Origin: JBMYZL01 sp049610385
GTDB lineage: Bacteria; Bacteroidota; Bacteroidia; Flavobacteriales_D; Sanyastnellaceae
Reading direction: 5' to 3'
Assembly (NCBI GenBank): GCA_049610385.1
Contig: JBMYZL010000001.1
Coordinates: 124,001-188,000 of the forward strand
DNA: 64,000 bases
Position 1 is the first letter of the stretch. Each line of letters starts with the position of its first letter. Of the stretch, positions 54,240-62,919 are shown piece by piece. The position numbers and the translations under genes were made by a program. Under the pieces are notes generated by a model. It searched no databases and was not told where the DNA came from. It saw nothing but the letters and a program-made list of their open reading frames with translations.

Positions 54240-56660
54240 TCACAACTCAATGATGCAACCCAAAGCTGGCAACAGGCTGCCGCTGCTTGGATCCAGGGTT
54301 CTGGCATCATAAACACCGTCATTGTCGAGGTCCAAAGGCAGGCCTGTCTCAAAATCGCGCACCACATCAGTCACGGGTGGTTGAGGCACCGCTGCTGCTG
54401 TGGCGTTTTGAACTTCGAAAAAAACATCCAGAGACCAACGCTCAAAAAACCACTTGCGATCGACCCGAATGTCCAATTGATGAAATGCGTCATTGCGACC
54501 GGCATTCAATCGGGAATAATCCGGAAGCGGACGACCGTAAAAATCCCAGGTATCTACCGCCAATGATGCCAAATCCACAGGCGTATATGGCAATCCACCG
54601 CTGAAAAGGAGTCGTGCACCCAATTCCCATCCTGAATCCCATTTTTTGCCCCCAGTCAAACTCAGAATGTGTCGATTGTCCCAAGCCGAAGGGGTCATTT
54701 TCCCGCCATCATCAGCGTATTCACTGCGAACAAAAGTGTAAGCCATCAGACCGTAAAACCCTTTGTACAAACGCTGTTGCACCAGCAATTCCGTGCCATA
54801 AGACCTGCCTGTTCCATTGAATCGGATGGCCTCGTTTCCCACCACACCGAAATCTGCCCCCAAATTGGCCAAGGCAATCCCGGTCTTCAAACTGACCGGG
54901 GCGTTGTAGTAATCTTTGAAAAATCCTTCCACGGACACCACAAAATTTTTGGCGCCGCCTTCCCACCTCAATCCTGCTACCGCCTGACGGTTGGACAGGT
55001 AACGCGTCTCATCTGTGGCGTTCACACGTCCGCCCGACGCATCTTCGAAACCGAGAACTGTGTAAGCCGGGAGTTGATGATAAATGCCCGTGTTGGCATT
55101 GAAAGTCCACTCTGGAGCAAAGGCCCATGAAGCAGAAAGACGTGGCGAAAGTTGACGCATTGGATTCTTCAATCCTTGTGCAGCAGTGGAGCCGTCAATG
55201 CGAAGCCCCGCTGACAAGGTGAGGCGTTCTGAAGCAAATCGGCGTGCACTGATTTGGCCAAATGCTCCATACTTCCATGCCTGGTAAGCCGACGCAAAAT
55301 CCACTTCATCCAACATGCCTGTATTCATGTCAAAACGCTTCTCAAATGTGGCATTGTTGTATTTCACATATTCCGCTGCCAACCCCCAGGTCGCCTCAGC
55401 ACCACCCCCGAAGTACTTGCGACGCTCCGCTCTGAATTTGTTCTCGATTTCTTGGGACAAGTAGTCGCGAAGCAACGTGGAATCGATATCGTTTCCTGCG
55501 TGCTTGTAGGCCCTGTTGTTCAACATGTTGCGACTCGCGATGAACGTCCATCTGCCGTCATCGAGGTATCGATCCCATTTGGCCCCTTGAGAATAATTCC
55601 ACTGGGTTTGCACATCCAAAAAACCCAAAATGGCGACGCGCTCCAAGTAATCATCTGCTGCCGTGTCCGCTGCTAAGGCCGTGTTCAACTCAAAATCGTC
55701 TAAAGCACCCAACCCCAATACAGTGACGGCGTTGCGGTCATCCGGACGACAAGTCCATTTGAACTGGTAGTCATTGTATATGGGCAAAAAGGGCAATCCC
55801 AAGGCCTCAAAAACCAACTGAAGGTAACTTCTCCGAAAACTGGCAATCAATGAGGAACGCTCACCCGTGGGGCCTTCCAGGGTCAATCCCAAGTCGCTGG
55901 TTCCCACCACCAAATTTGCCGTCCACTCGTCTGTCCTGGCCTCTTTGAAACTGAACTCCATCACACTGCTGAGGGCATTGCCACGGGCCGCTGGAAAAGC
56001 ACCCGCATAGAAATCGATGTTTTCCACCAAGTCCACATTGATCATGCCCACAGGTCCTCCCGAGGCCCCTTGTGTAGCAAAGTGGTTGATGTTGGGAATC
56101 TCGATTCCATCGATGTAAAACCGATTTTCATTGGGTGCACCACCACGGATCACAATGTCGTTGCGAAAGCTCGGAATTGCAGCTACCCCCGGCAACGTTC
56201 GAATCGCCCGACTGATGTCCCTGCCACCTCCAGGGTTGCGTTTGATCTCATTTGTCCCCAAACTTCGAACCGACAGAGGAGCCTCGGCCAGAGTCGCGCG
56301 GCGCGAGGCGACCACTTCAGCCTCTTCAATCGCAATGGCCTGTTCCCGAAGTTGAACGTTGACCACAGCTGGACGCGCAGGCGTCACCTCAATTTCAAAT
56401 ATTGTCCGGGATTCATAGCCCACAAAACTGACAACAATGTTTGCTGTGCCTGCCGCGACGCCAACCAATTCAAAGCCCCCATCAAAATCGGTGGTTGTTC
56501 CCGTGGTCAATCCCTGCAGTACAACCGTCGCAAACGGGATGGAAGCATTGGTTGCTTCATCGGTCACTTGGCCCCGAATGATGCCGGTTTGTCCGTGGGC
56601 ATTCGCCATCATCATGCACAAGGCGTAGACGACCAAAAAGGAATGAAGCATTCTTCTCAT
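54240..56660 (-). CDS. TonB-dependent receptor with carboxypeptidase-regulatory-like domain
   Basis: 806-residue outer-membrane receptor. Signal peptide (MLHSFLVVYALCMMMANAHG), a CarboxypepD_reg-like domain (residues about 25-105: GIIRGQVTDEATNASIPFATVVLQG, VGYESRTIFEIEV), a plug domain with GGGRDISRAIRTLPGVAAIPSFRNDIVIRGGAPNENRFYIDGIEIPN and a barrel. Close similarity to receptors with an IRGG plug, but not to SusC (no SusD neighbour). Ligand unknown. It starts 53 bases after the dnaX frame, same strand; the ATG at 56660 is followed by a second Met three codons later. Confidence 0.9.
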   Translation of the reverse strand: MRRMLHSFLVVYALCMMMANAHGQTGIIRGQVTDEATNASIPFATVVLQGLTTGTTTDFDGGFELVGVAAGTANIVVSFVGYESRTIFEIEVTPARPAVVNVQLREQAIAIEEAEVVASRRATLAEAPLSVRSLGTNEIKRNPGGGRDISRAIRTLPGVAAIPSFRNDIVIRGGAPNENRFYIDGIEIPNINHFATQGASGGPVGMINVDLVENIDFYAGAFPAARGNALSSVMEFSFKEARTDEWTANLVVGTSDLGLTLEGPTGERSSLIASFRRSYLQLVFEALGLPFLPIYNDYQFKWTCRPDDRNAVTVLGLGALDDFELNTALAADTAADDYLERVAILGFLDVQTQWNYSQGAKWDRYLDDGRWTFIASRNMLNNRAYKHAGNDIDSTLLRDYLSQEIENKFRAERRKYFGGGAEATWGLAAEYVKYNNATFEKRFDMNTGMLDEVDFASAYQAWKYGAFGQISARRFASERLTLSAGLRIDGSTAAQGLKNPMRQLSPRLSASWAFAPEWTFNANTGIYHQLPAYTVLGFEDASGGRVNATDETRYLSNRQAVAGLRWEGGAKNFVVSVEGFFKDYYNAPVSLKTGIALANLGADFGVVGNEAIRFNGTGRSYGTELLVQQRLYKGFYGLMAYTFVRSEYADDGGKMTPSAWDNRHILSLTGGKKWDSGWELGARLLFSGGLPYTPVDLASLAVDTWDFYGRPLPDYSRLNAGRNDAFHQLDIRVDRKWFFERWSLDVFFEVQNATAAAVPQPPVTDVVRDFETGLPLDLDNDGVYDARTLDPSSGSLLPALGCIIEL

Positions 56661-56713
56661 GGTATGAGAACACCCTTTCGGGGGACAGGTTCAAATGGCC
56701 GCGAATTTTCAAT

Positions 56714-57406
56714 TCAACTCAAGTCCAAGTCCAACCGCTTCCGCAATTCCTCCAACAATGGATGGCGCCCCACCATGGCGTCGTAACGCTCTTTGTCCGA
56801 CATGAATTGCTGGGGCATATGTTCATCGACCACCTCTTCAAGAACCACTTTCAACTCCAAACCTCCGTTGCGGGTTTTCTGCCTCAAATGGGCCAACAAT
56901 TCGGCGCGAATCTCTGCGAGCTGAGCCTCTTGTAATTCATTCACCACATGAAATACAACCGTTTGACCATCCAAGGTGGGTTTGCGATTTTGGAGGGTAG
57001 CAGCCAAGTTGAATTGTTCAGCCTTTTCTTTCTGCACACCAAACGCATTCCAGCTCTCCACCACTTGCTCTTCTGAAACCGGATCGTTCATGGCATCCCA
57101 ATCTGCCGCAATTTCAGCCTTTGTTTTGGGCCGAACAGGGGCCTTCAATGTCATCGGCTCACTGATTTCAATTTGTCCATTTCTCAGCCCTCCCACCTTG
57201 ATTTTTTTGGTCACAATGGGCGTTTCCGTGGTGAGAGTTTCTTCAACCTTGGAAGGCGCAGTTGAAGTCTTGGAAGGGGAAGCTGTTTCCAAAAGAGGTT
57301 TTGAGGTACCGGAGTCGGGTCGAGCCACATTCGCTTGAACTGAAGGCCGATCACTCCGCCAAGCATCCGCAAAAATGGGGATCAGGCTGGCGTTATTTTT
57401 TTTTTT
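56714..57406 (-). CDS. dnaX: DnaX tau-specific C-terminal region (shifted frame)
   Basis: Frame encoding about 230 residues that follow the dnaX A11 run without a start codon of its own (the nearest in-frame start is an implausible TTG upstream of the run). It encodes a Pro/Ser/Thr-rich linker (residues like PSVQANVARPDSGTSKPLL) and a C-terminal domain ending RHPLLEELRKRLDLDLS, as expected for the DnaX tau region that binds DnaB and the polymerase core. Joined to the upstream frame by loss of one A it gives a tau of about 587 residues, normal for the phylum. Confidence 0.75.
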   Translation of the reverse strand, partial: KKKNNASLIPIFADAWRSDRPSVQANVARPDSGTSKPLLETASPSKTSTAPSKVEETLTTETPIVTKKIKVGGLRNGQIEISEPMTLKAPVRPKTKAEIAADWDAMNDPVSEEQVVESWNAFGVQKEKAEQFNLAATLQNRKPTLDGQTVVFHVVNELQEAQLAEIRAELLAHLRQKTRNGGLELKVVLEEVVDEHMPQQFMSDKERYDAMVGRHPLLEELRKRLDLDLS

Positions 57407-58478
57407 CACCCCCTTCAAGGGATGCCAACTGCATCAACATCAATTCCACGAGGAGCCGCTGGTGATTGCTCATCCTGAACTGGGTATCTGCTTGATTGAC
57501 GTGTTCCAATGCCCGAACCAGAAAATGCAAACTGCATTTCTGCGCTTGTTCGCGATAAGCCGATATGACTTCATCGGTGGCCTCCATCAATTTCAAAGTG
57601 GACTCATCTCTGCTGACCATCAAGTTCCGAAGGTGTTCCCCCATGCCTGTGACAAAATGATGAGGGTCAAATCCTCTTGCCAAAATCTCATCGAAAATCA
57701 GCAACAGCTCACCAACTTCGCCGACGAGGGCACAATCCACTGAACGAAAAAAAGTGGTGTGATCCAACACGTGCAGGTGCTCAGCCACTGTTTCATAAGT
57801 CAAATTCCGCCCGGCAAATGCAACCAACTGGTCGAAAATGCTCAAAGCATCGCGCAGGGCGCCATCGGCTTTTGTGGCCACAATGTGCAAGGCCTGTTCT
57901 TCAGCCTCAATGCCTTCCTGTTTGCAAATTCCTTGCAGATGAACGACCATGTCTGGAACCGTGATGCGATGAAAATCGAAAATCTGGCATCGCGACAAAA
58001 TCGTAGGCAAGATCTTGTGCTTTTCCGTGGTTGCGAGGATGAACACGGCATGGGCTGGTGGTTCTTCCAAAGTTTTGAGGAAAGCGTTGAAAGCGGCCTG
58101 AGATAGCATGTGCACCTCATCGATGATGTACACCTTGTATTTGCCTCGTTGCGGTGGAATGCGAACTTGGTCCACAATTGACCGAATGTCCTCAACCTTG
58201 TTGTTCGAGGCAGCATCCAACTCAAAAACATTGAATGCATAATCCGCCTCTTCCACAGACTCAAATCCATTGATGGCACGTGCAAAAATCCGAGCACTTG
58301 TGGTTTTGCCCACACCGCGTGGTCCACAAAACAAATAGGCTTGGGCAATTTGTTCCTGGGCAATGGCTTGCTTCAGCGTTCGCGTGATGCCCTCTTGCCC
58401 AACAACTGTCCCCCACTCTTTAGGGCGATACTTGCGAGCGGAAACGGTGTAATTCGATTGTGTAGCTGCCTCGGCCAT
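57393..58478 (-). CDS. dnaX: DNA polymerase III subunit gamma/tau, short (gamma-like) frame
   Basis: 361-residue AAA+ clamp-loader ATPase. Walker A FCGPRGVGKTTSARIFARAI near residues 50-70, ELDAASNNKVEDIR, Walker B YKVYIIDEVHMLSQAAFNAFLKTLEEPP and sensor 1 ILATTEKHKILPTILSRCQIFDF are all intact. The zinc-binding Cys module of many DnaX proteins is absent between INGFESVEEADYAFNVFE. The frame ends EGGEKKK then TAA immediately after an 11-A run, so as written it encodes a gamma-like product; the tau part is in another frame. Confidence 0.9.
   Translation of the reverse strand: MAEAATQSNYTVSARKYRPKEWGTVVGQEGITRTLKQAIAQEQIAQAYLFCGPRGVGKTTSARIFARAINGFESVEEADYAFNVFELDAASNNKVEDIRSIVDQVRIPPQRGKYKVYIIDEVHMLSQAAFNAFLKTLEEPPAHAVFILATTEKHKILPTILSRCQIFDFHRITVPDMVVHLQGICKQEGIEAEEQALHIVATKADGALRDALSIFDQLVAFAGRNLTYETVAEHLHVLDHTTFFRSVDCALVGEVGELLLIFDEILARGFDPHHFVTGMGEHLRNLMVSRDESTLKLMEATDEVISAYREQAQKCSLHFLVRALEHVNQADTQFRMSNHQRLLVELMLMQLASLEGGEKKK
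57396..57406 (-). promoter_or_regulatory. A11 slippery run in dnaX
   Basis: Eleven consecutive A on the coding strand followed by TAAC. Read without slippage it gives Lys codons and stop TAA; loss of one A (or gain of two) fuses the tau C-terminal frame. Thermus dnaX is known to use transcriptional slippage at such an A run. A homopolymer error in the sequence is the alternative. Confidence 0.7.
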
Positions 58479-58606
58479 GGTCAGAGGTCAAATATCGCAT
58501 CAATTTGCCGGCTTGAAAAAAAACACCGGAGAACCTTATGAACATGTTATGAATGACCCCAAGCATTCGAATCGAAATCAAAACCACCGAAGCCAACACC
58601 TCAAAC

Positions 58607-58638
58607 CTTGCATTTTCAAGCTAACCACACTACTTTTG
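58607..58638 (+). promoter_or_regulatory. Promoter of rpsF-rpsR-rplI
   Basis: TTG at 58608-58610, a 20-base spacer and TACTTTTG at 58631-58638 match the Bacteroidota promoter. It lies 31 bases before the rpsF ATG, in the gap divergent from dnaX. Confidence 0.65.
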
Positions 58639-58669
58639 CGCCCCATTATAATTACCAAAGTTCAATCCA

Positions 58670-59035
58670 ATGAACAGATACGAAACTGTTTTCATCATGA
58701 CTCCCGTGCTATCTGCAGAGCAGGTGGCGGAAACAGTTGAGAAGTTCCGTGGTTACCTCACCAGCAATGGCGCGAATGTCATTCACGAGGAATCATGGGG
58801 TCTCCGAAAGTTGGCCTACCCCATCCAAAAGAAGTCAACTGGCTTCTATCAACTGGTTGAGTTCGAGGTCGATGCATCGGTGATTCTCCCCTTCGAAACT
58901 GAATTCCGTAGGGACGAGCGAATCATTCGATTCCTCACCACCAAAATGGACAAGCACCATGTTGCTTACGCCGAAAGCCGTCGCAACAAATCGAAGCAAA
59001 CGGAGGAGGCCGCAGTCGACTCAAACAACGGATAA
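58670..59035 (+). CDS. rpsF: 30S ribosomal protein bS6
   Basis: 121-residue protein: MNRYETVFIMTPVLSAEQVAETVEKF, GLRKLAYPIQKKSTGFYQLVEFE and the RRDERIIRFLTTKMDKHH end are typical of bS6, which pairs with bS18 on 16S rRNA. First gene of the conserved rpsF-rpsR-rplI operon; rpsR follows after 2 bases. Confidence 0.98.
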   Translation: MNRYETVFIMTPVLSAEQVAETVEKFRGYLTSNGANVIHEESWGLRKLAYPIQKKSTGFYQLVEFEVDASVILPFETEFRRDERIIRFLTTKMDKHHVAYAESRRNKSKQTEEAAVDSNNG

Positions 59036-59037
59036 TC

Positions 59038-59301
59038 ATGGCTGAAAAGAACGTACGTTACCTCAACCCCATTAGCATTGAGACCAAGTCTGAAAAGTAC
59101 TGCCGGTTTCAAAAGAAGGGCATCAAGTACATCGATTACAAGGATGCCGACTTTTTGTTAATGCTTTGCAACGAGCAAGGAAAGATTTTGCCGCGCCGCT
59201 TGACGGGAACTTCCCTTAAGTACCAGCGGAAGGTGTCCCAGGCGATCAAGAAGGCGCGTCACCTGGCCCTCATGCCTTATGTCGCCGATAACCTTCGTTA
59301 A
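59038..59301 (+). CDS. rpsR: 30S ribosomal protein bS18
   Basis: 87-residue protein with KKGIKYIDYKDADFLLMLCNEQGKILPRRLTGTSLKYQRKVSQAIKKARHLALMPY, the canonical bS18 core. It binds 16S rRNA as a dimer with bS6. Confidence 0.98.
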   Translation: MAEKNVRYLNPISIETKSEKYCRFQKKGIKYIDYKDADFLLMLCNEQGKILPRRLTGTSLKYQRKVSQAIKKARHLALMPYVADNLR

Positions 59302-59313
59302 TATCCGACCGCT

Positions 59314-59760
59314 ATGGACATCATTTTGAAAGAAGACGTCGAAAACTTGGGCCACAAGTTTGACATCGTAAGCGTGAAGGCAGGATATGCACGTAATTTC
59401 CTAATTCCACAGGGCATGGCCGTCGCAGCGACCAAATCTGCTCGCAAAGTCGCAGAAGAGGTGGCACGCCAGCAGGCCCACAAAGCAGCGAAGGCATTGG
59501 AACAGGCCCAGGGTCTAGCAGAGGCCATTGGCAAATTGAAATTGAGCATCGGCGCCAAAGCCGGCGAAAATGGCAAAATCTTCGGATCTGTTAACGCCAT
59601 CCAATTGTCCGAAGCGATTCAAAAAGCCGGTTATGACGTTGAGCGTAAGCAAATCAACTTGTCTGACGACCACATCAAGACACTTGGCTCTTATACTGCG
59701 GAAATTAAGCTGCATAAGGGTGTGAAAGCCACCGTGGAGTTCGAGGTGGTTGCAGATTGA
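59314..59760 (+). CDS. rplI: 50S ribosomal protein bL9
   Basis: 148-residue protein. The N-terminal domain (MDIILKEDVENLGHKFDIVSVKAGYARNFLIPQGMAVAAT) binds 23S rRNA, a long central helix (residues about 42-75, rich in Ala/Lys/Glu) links to the C-terminal domain with FGSVNAIQLSEAIQKAGYDVERKQI. Third gene of the rpsF operon. Confidence 0.98.
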   Translation: MDIILKEDVENLGHKFDIVSVKAGYARNFLIPQGMAVAATKSARKVAEEVARQQAHKAAKALEQAQGLAEAIGKLKLSIGAKAGENGKIFGSVNAIQLSEAIQKAGYDVERKQINLSDDHIKTLGSYTAEIKLHKGVKATVEFEVVAD

Positions 59761-59768
59761 TTATTCCT

Positions 59769-59796
59769 GAGGGGAAAGGAGAGAGAGGAGAGAGAG
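59769..59796 (+). repeat. Homopurine (GA-rich) tract after rplI
   Basis: 28 consecutive purines with alternating GA repeats, starting 9 bases after the rplI stop and upstream of the terminator hairpin. Similar purine/pyrimidine-biased tracts occur at 32090-32123 and 62876-62920. Confidence 0.6.
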
Positions 59797-59812
59797 TCGA
59801 TTGAGAATTTTG

Positions 59813-59855
59813 AAAAATGCGGCAATTTCATTTTTGGGATTGACCGCATTTTTTG
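59813..59855 (+). terminator. Terminator of the rpsF operon
   Basis: Stem AAAAATGCGGCAAT with ATTGaCCGCATTTTT (one bulge) around a T-rich loop, followed by a T-tract. About 52 bases after the rplI stop; the A/T flanks allow it to act in both directions. Confidence 0.85.
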
Positions 59856-60362
59856 TTTTCGACAACGCCTGGTTTTTGATTCTTGATTTACCCTATACTG
59901 GGATGGGCTCCACTTTTCTGTGAGACCAATTCAAGCGATGAATCAAAACAAACTAAATCTTGAAAACGGCGACAAACCCATCTCGCCAGATTGCATTCAT
60001 TGTGTTGGCAATCTCCCTTTGGAACAACCACGTCCAAAATGGCCATACACTCAACGGCCAATCCTCTCGCCACATTGATGCCTTAAAGACTCTCTTTCAC
60101 CCCCTTCGTCCAATTCCATCGGCGATATTTGCGGGGATACTCAACCCTGCGCGAAGCCTTGGTCGCGAGTTCCAAAATCCAGCGGTGAAGCCAGAAGATG
60201 TTTACGAACTTTGTGAATCAATTGAGTTGCCTTTCTGTACACCTCCAACCCCTCAGGTCCCACATTTAAACTAACGGTTTAAAAGATTGTTAAGCAACTA
60301 CTTACATATCCAAACCCCTTCTTAATCCTGTCTCTCACCTCCCTCATCCCGTCCACGAACCC
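59856..60362. other. Intergenic region without a convincing gene
   Basis: About 500 bases between the rpsF-operon terminator and uvrB. Short frames exist: an ATG frame of 46 codons at 59938-60078 and a TTG frame of 104 codons at 59960-60274, on the same strand in different frames, and neither resembles a known family. The sequence near 60260-60320 is AT-rich and the 30 bases before uvrB are pyrimidine-rich. I see no RNA gene or repeat. Confidence 0.5.
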
Positions 60363-62390
60363 ATGAAATTCAAGCTGCATTCTGAATTCAATCCCACCGG
60401 CGATCAGCCAGAAGCCATTCGTCAATTGGTGGCCGGGATTGAAGACGGAGCAACTTCTCAAACCCTGTTGGGGGTCACCGGCTCGGGAAAGACATTTACT
60501 GTAGCGAATGTCATTGAACAAACACAAAGGCCGACTTTGGTTCTGAGTCACAACAAGACCCTTGCCGCCCAGCTATACAGTGAATTCAAAGAGTTTTTTC
60601 CTGAGAACCTTGTCGAATATTTTGTCAGTTATTACGACTACTATCAACCAGAAGCCTTCATTGCGTCGACGAATACTTACATCGAAAAGGATTTGGCCAT
60701 CAATGAGGAAATCGAAAAGCTGCGCTTGAGCACCACCTCTGCACTGCTGAGTGGAAGAAGAGATGTCATCGTCGTGGCGAGCATCAGTTGCATCTATGGC
60801 ATTGGAAACCCTGTTGAATTTCATAAAAGTGTGATTCCGCTAAAGGTCGGGCAGTCATGGGGGCGAAATGCTTTTCTTCATGCCTTGGTGAGCTCGTTGT
60901 ATCATCGTACGCGTGCCGAATTCAAGCGAGGAACCTTTCGCGTTCAGGGAGATACGGTGGATGTTTTTTTGGCTTATGCGGACCATGCGTTGCGCATTTC
61001 ATTTTGGGGAGATGAAATCGAGTCTTTGGAAACCATTGAGCCGACCACAGGCCAAAAAATTCATGCATTTGATGAAATTGTCATTTATCCCGCTAATCTG
61101 TTTGTCGCGAGCAAGTCCACCACGGATCAGGCCGTTTGGGAGATTCAACAAGATTTGGAAAAGCAAAAACTCTTTTTCACTGAACAGGCCAAATTCATCG
61201 AGGCCAAACGACTCGACGAACGAACTCTCTATGATTTGGAAATGATCAAAGAGCTCGGATTTTGCAATGGCATTGAAAATTATAGCCGCTATTTCGATCG
61301 ACGGAAGCCCGGTGAACGCCCTTTCTGTCTGTTGGACTATTTCGCAGACGACTTTCTCCTGGTTGTGGATGAAAGCCATGTAACTGTGCCGCAAGTGGGT
61401 GCGATGTTCGGGGGCGACCGTTCACGCAAAGAATCCCTTGTGGAATATGGGTTCCGTTTGCCATCCGCACTGGACAATCGGCCGCTGAAATTTGAGGAAT
61501 TCGATGGGCTTTTGAACCAAATCCTTTTCGTCTCTGCAACACCTGCTGACTACGAACTCGAACAAAGTGAGGGCATCGTGGTGGAGCAAGTGATCCGACC
61601 CACTGGCCTGCTCGACCCACCGATCGAAGTTCGTCCTTGCGAGCATCAAGTGGATGATTTGGTGGGAGAAATCCGCAAAACAATCGAGAAAGGAGATCGA
61701 ATCCTCGTGACCACCCTCACCAAACGCATGGCTGAGGAGTTGACCAAATACTTAGAGCGTCTCGGCATTCCCACCGCGTACATCCACAGTGACGTCAAAA
61801 CGCTCGATCGCATTGAAATCATCCGTCAACTGCGCGATGGGGCATTTGATGTTTTGGTGGGAGTCAACTTGCTGCGAGAAGGTCTGGACATTCCTGAAGT
61901 GGCCCTCGTGGCCATCATGGATGCGGACAAAGAAGGCTTTTTGAGATCCAATCGATCTTTGACGCAGACCGCAGGCCGAGCCGCAAGAAATGTCAACGGC
62001 CGGGTCCTGATGTACGCGGACAAAATCACAGACTCCATGGCCGAAACCATCGAAGAAACCTCCCGTCGCCGTGAAAAACAGGAAGCCTACAACAAAGCGA
62101 ACGGCCTGAAGCCTCAACAAATCCACAAAGCGCGCAAAACCTTATTCGAACAAAGTGAACTCATTGAGGACCGTCCAAAAAACTACGCTGCAGAACCAGA
62201 GAAATCCTCAAATCTTGCAAAATCGGACCCTGTCATCCAATCGCTATCAATTGAACAATTGGACAAACTCATCCAACAAACCAAAAGACAAATGGAACGA
62301 GCCGCGAAAGAACTCGACTTCATGGAGGCCGCTCGCCTGCGAGATGAATTTTTCGCACTCCAAGAAATCCGAAAAGCAAAGTCCACATGA
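60363..62390 (+). CDS. uvrB: Excinuclease ABC subunit B
   Basis: 675-residue UvrB, the damage-verifying helicase-like subunit of nucleotide excision repair. Visible: P-loop GVTGSGKT at residues 37-44, the beta-hairpin YYDYYQPEA near 91-99, DEAH-like DESHVTVPQ, helicase motifs V-VI (GINLLREGLDIPE-like VGVNLLREGLDIPEVALVAIMDADKEGFLRS, QTAGRAARN) and the C-terminal UVR domain (SIEQLDKLIQQTKRQMERAAKELDFMEAARLRDEFFAL) that binds UvrA/UvrC. Normal length. The stop overlaps the trmH-like gene by ATGA. Confidence 0.98.
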   Translation: MKFKLHSEFNPTGDQPEAIRQLVAGIEDGATSQTLLGVTGSGKTFTVANVIEQTQRPTLVLSHNKTLAAQLYSEFKEFFPENLVEYFVSYYDYYQPEAFIASTNTYIEKDLAINEEIEKLRLSTTSALLSGRRDVIVVASISCIYGIGNPVEFHKSVIPLKVGQSWGRNAFLHALVSSLYHRTRAEFKRGTFRVQGDTVDVFLAYADHALRISFWGDEIESLETIEPTTGQKIHAFDEIVIYPANLFVASKSTTDQAVWEIQQDLEKQKLFFTEQAKFIEAKRLDERTLYDLEMIKELGFCNGIENYSRYFDRRKPGERPFCLLDYFADDFLLVVDESHVTVPQVGAMFGGDRSRKESLVEYGFRLPSALDNRPLKFEEFDGLLNQILFVSATPADYELEQSEGIVVEQVIRPTGLLDPPIEVRPCEHQVDDLVGEIRKTIEKGDRILVTTLTKRMAEELTKYLERLGIPTAYIHSDVKTLDRIEIIRQLRDGAFDVLVGVNLLREGLDIPEVALVAIMDADKEGFLRSNRSLTQTAGRAARNVNGRVLMYADKITDSMAETIEETSRRREKQEAYNKANGLKPQQIHKARKTLFEQSELIEDRPKNYAAEPEKSSNLAKSDPVIQSLSIEQLDKLIQQTKRQMERAAKELDFMEAARLRDEFFALQEIRKAKST

Positions 62391-62875
62391 CCTCCCACCT
62401 CCAACATATTCCAGTGCGTGTGGTCTTAGACAACATCCGGTCTGGACTCAATGTCGGCTCCATCTTCAGAACTTCGGACGCCTTTGCCATCCAGGGAATT
62501 GATTTGTGTGGGTACACTGCGAGACCGCCCCATCGAGACATTCTCAAATCTGCTTTGGGTGCAACTGAAAGCACCACTTGGCGAGGTCATGAAACGACTC
62601 GAGACTGCCTGCAATCCTTAAAGGATGAGGGCTGGAAAATTGCAGCCATCGAACAATTTCCCCAAAGCATCCACTTGACCCATTGGACTGTGCAATCTTC
62701 AGAACGCTGGGCTGTCATCATGGGAAATGAAGTTCGTGGCGTTGACCCTCAATTGATGGACCTCATGGATTGCGCAGTGGAAATCCCGCAGTTTGGTGTA
62801 AAAAAAAGCCTCAATGTCAGTGTGTGCGCGGGAATTGTTCTGCACCACCTCCACCACACCCTTCAACCTACCTAA
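62387..62875 (+). CDS. TrmH/SpoU-family RNA methyltransferase
   Basis: 162-residue SPOUT methyltransferase. The three motifs are visible: DNIRSGLNVGSIFRTSDAF (motif 1), MGNEVRGVD (motif 2) and IPQFGVKKSLNVSVCAGI (motif 3, SAM-binding knot). The short length without an N-terminal extension is that of TrmH/TrmL-like 2'-O-methylases; the target (tRNA position 18 or 34, or rRNA) is not determinable. Start ATG overlaps the uvrB stop, so it is coupled with uvrB. Confidence 0.9.
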   Translation: MTSHLQHIPVRVVLDNIRSGLNVGSIFRTSDAFAIQGIDLCGYTARPPHRDILKSALGATESTTWRGHETTRDCLQSLKDEGWKIAAIEQFPQSIHLTHWTVQSSERWAVIMGNEVRGVDPQLMDLMDCAVEIPQFGVKKSLNVSVCAGIVLHHLHHTLQPT

Positions 62876-62919
62876 ATCCTCTCCCTTCTCAAGTCTCTCC
62901 TCTTGCCCCTCTCCACCCT

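Noticed and set aside
59960..60274. A 104-codon frame starting with TTG upstream of uvrB
   Set aside because: Non-ATG start, no upstream signal, no similarity that I recognise; kept only as part of the intergenic note.
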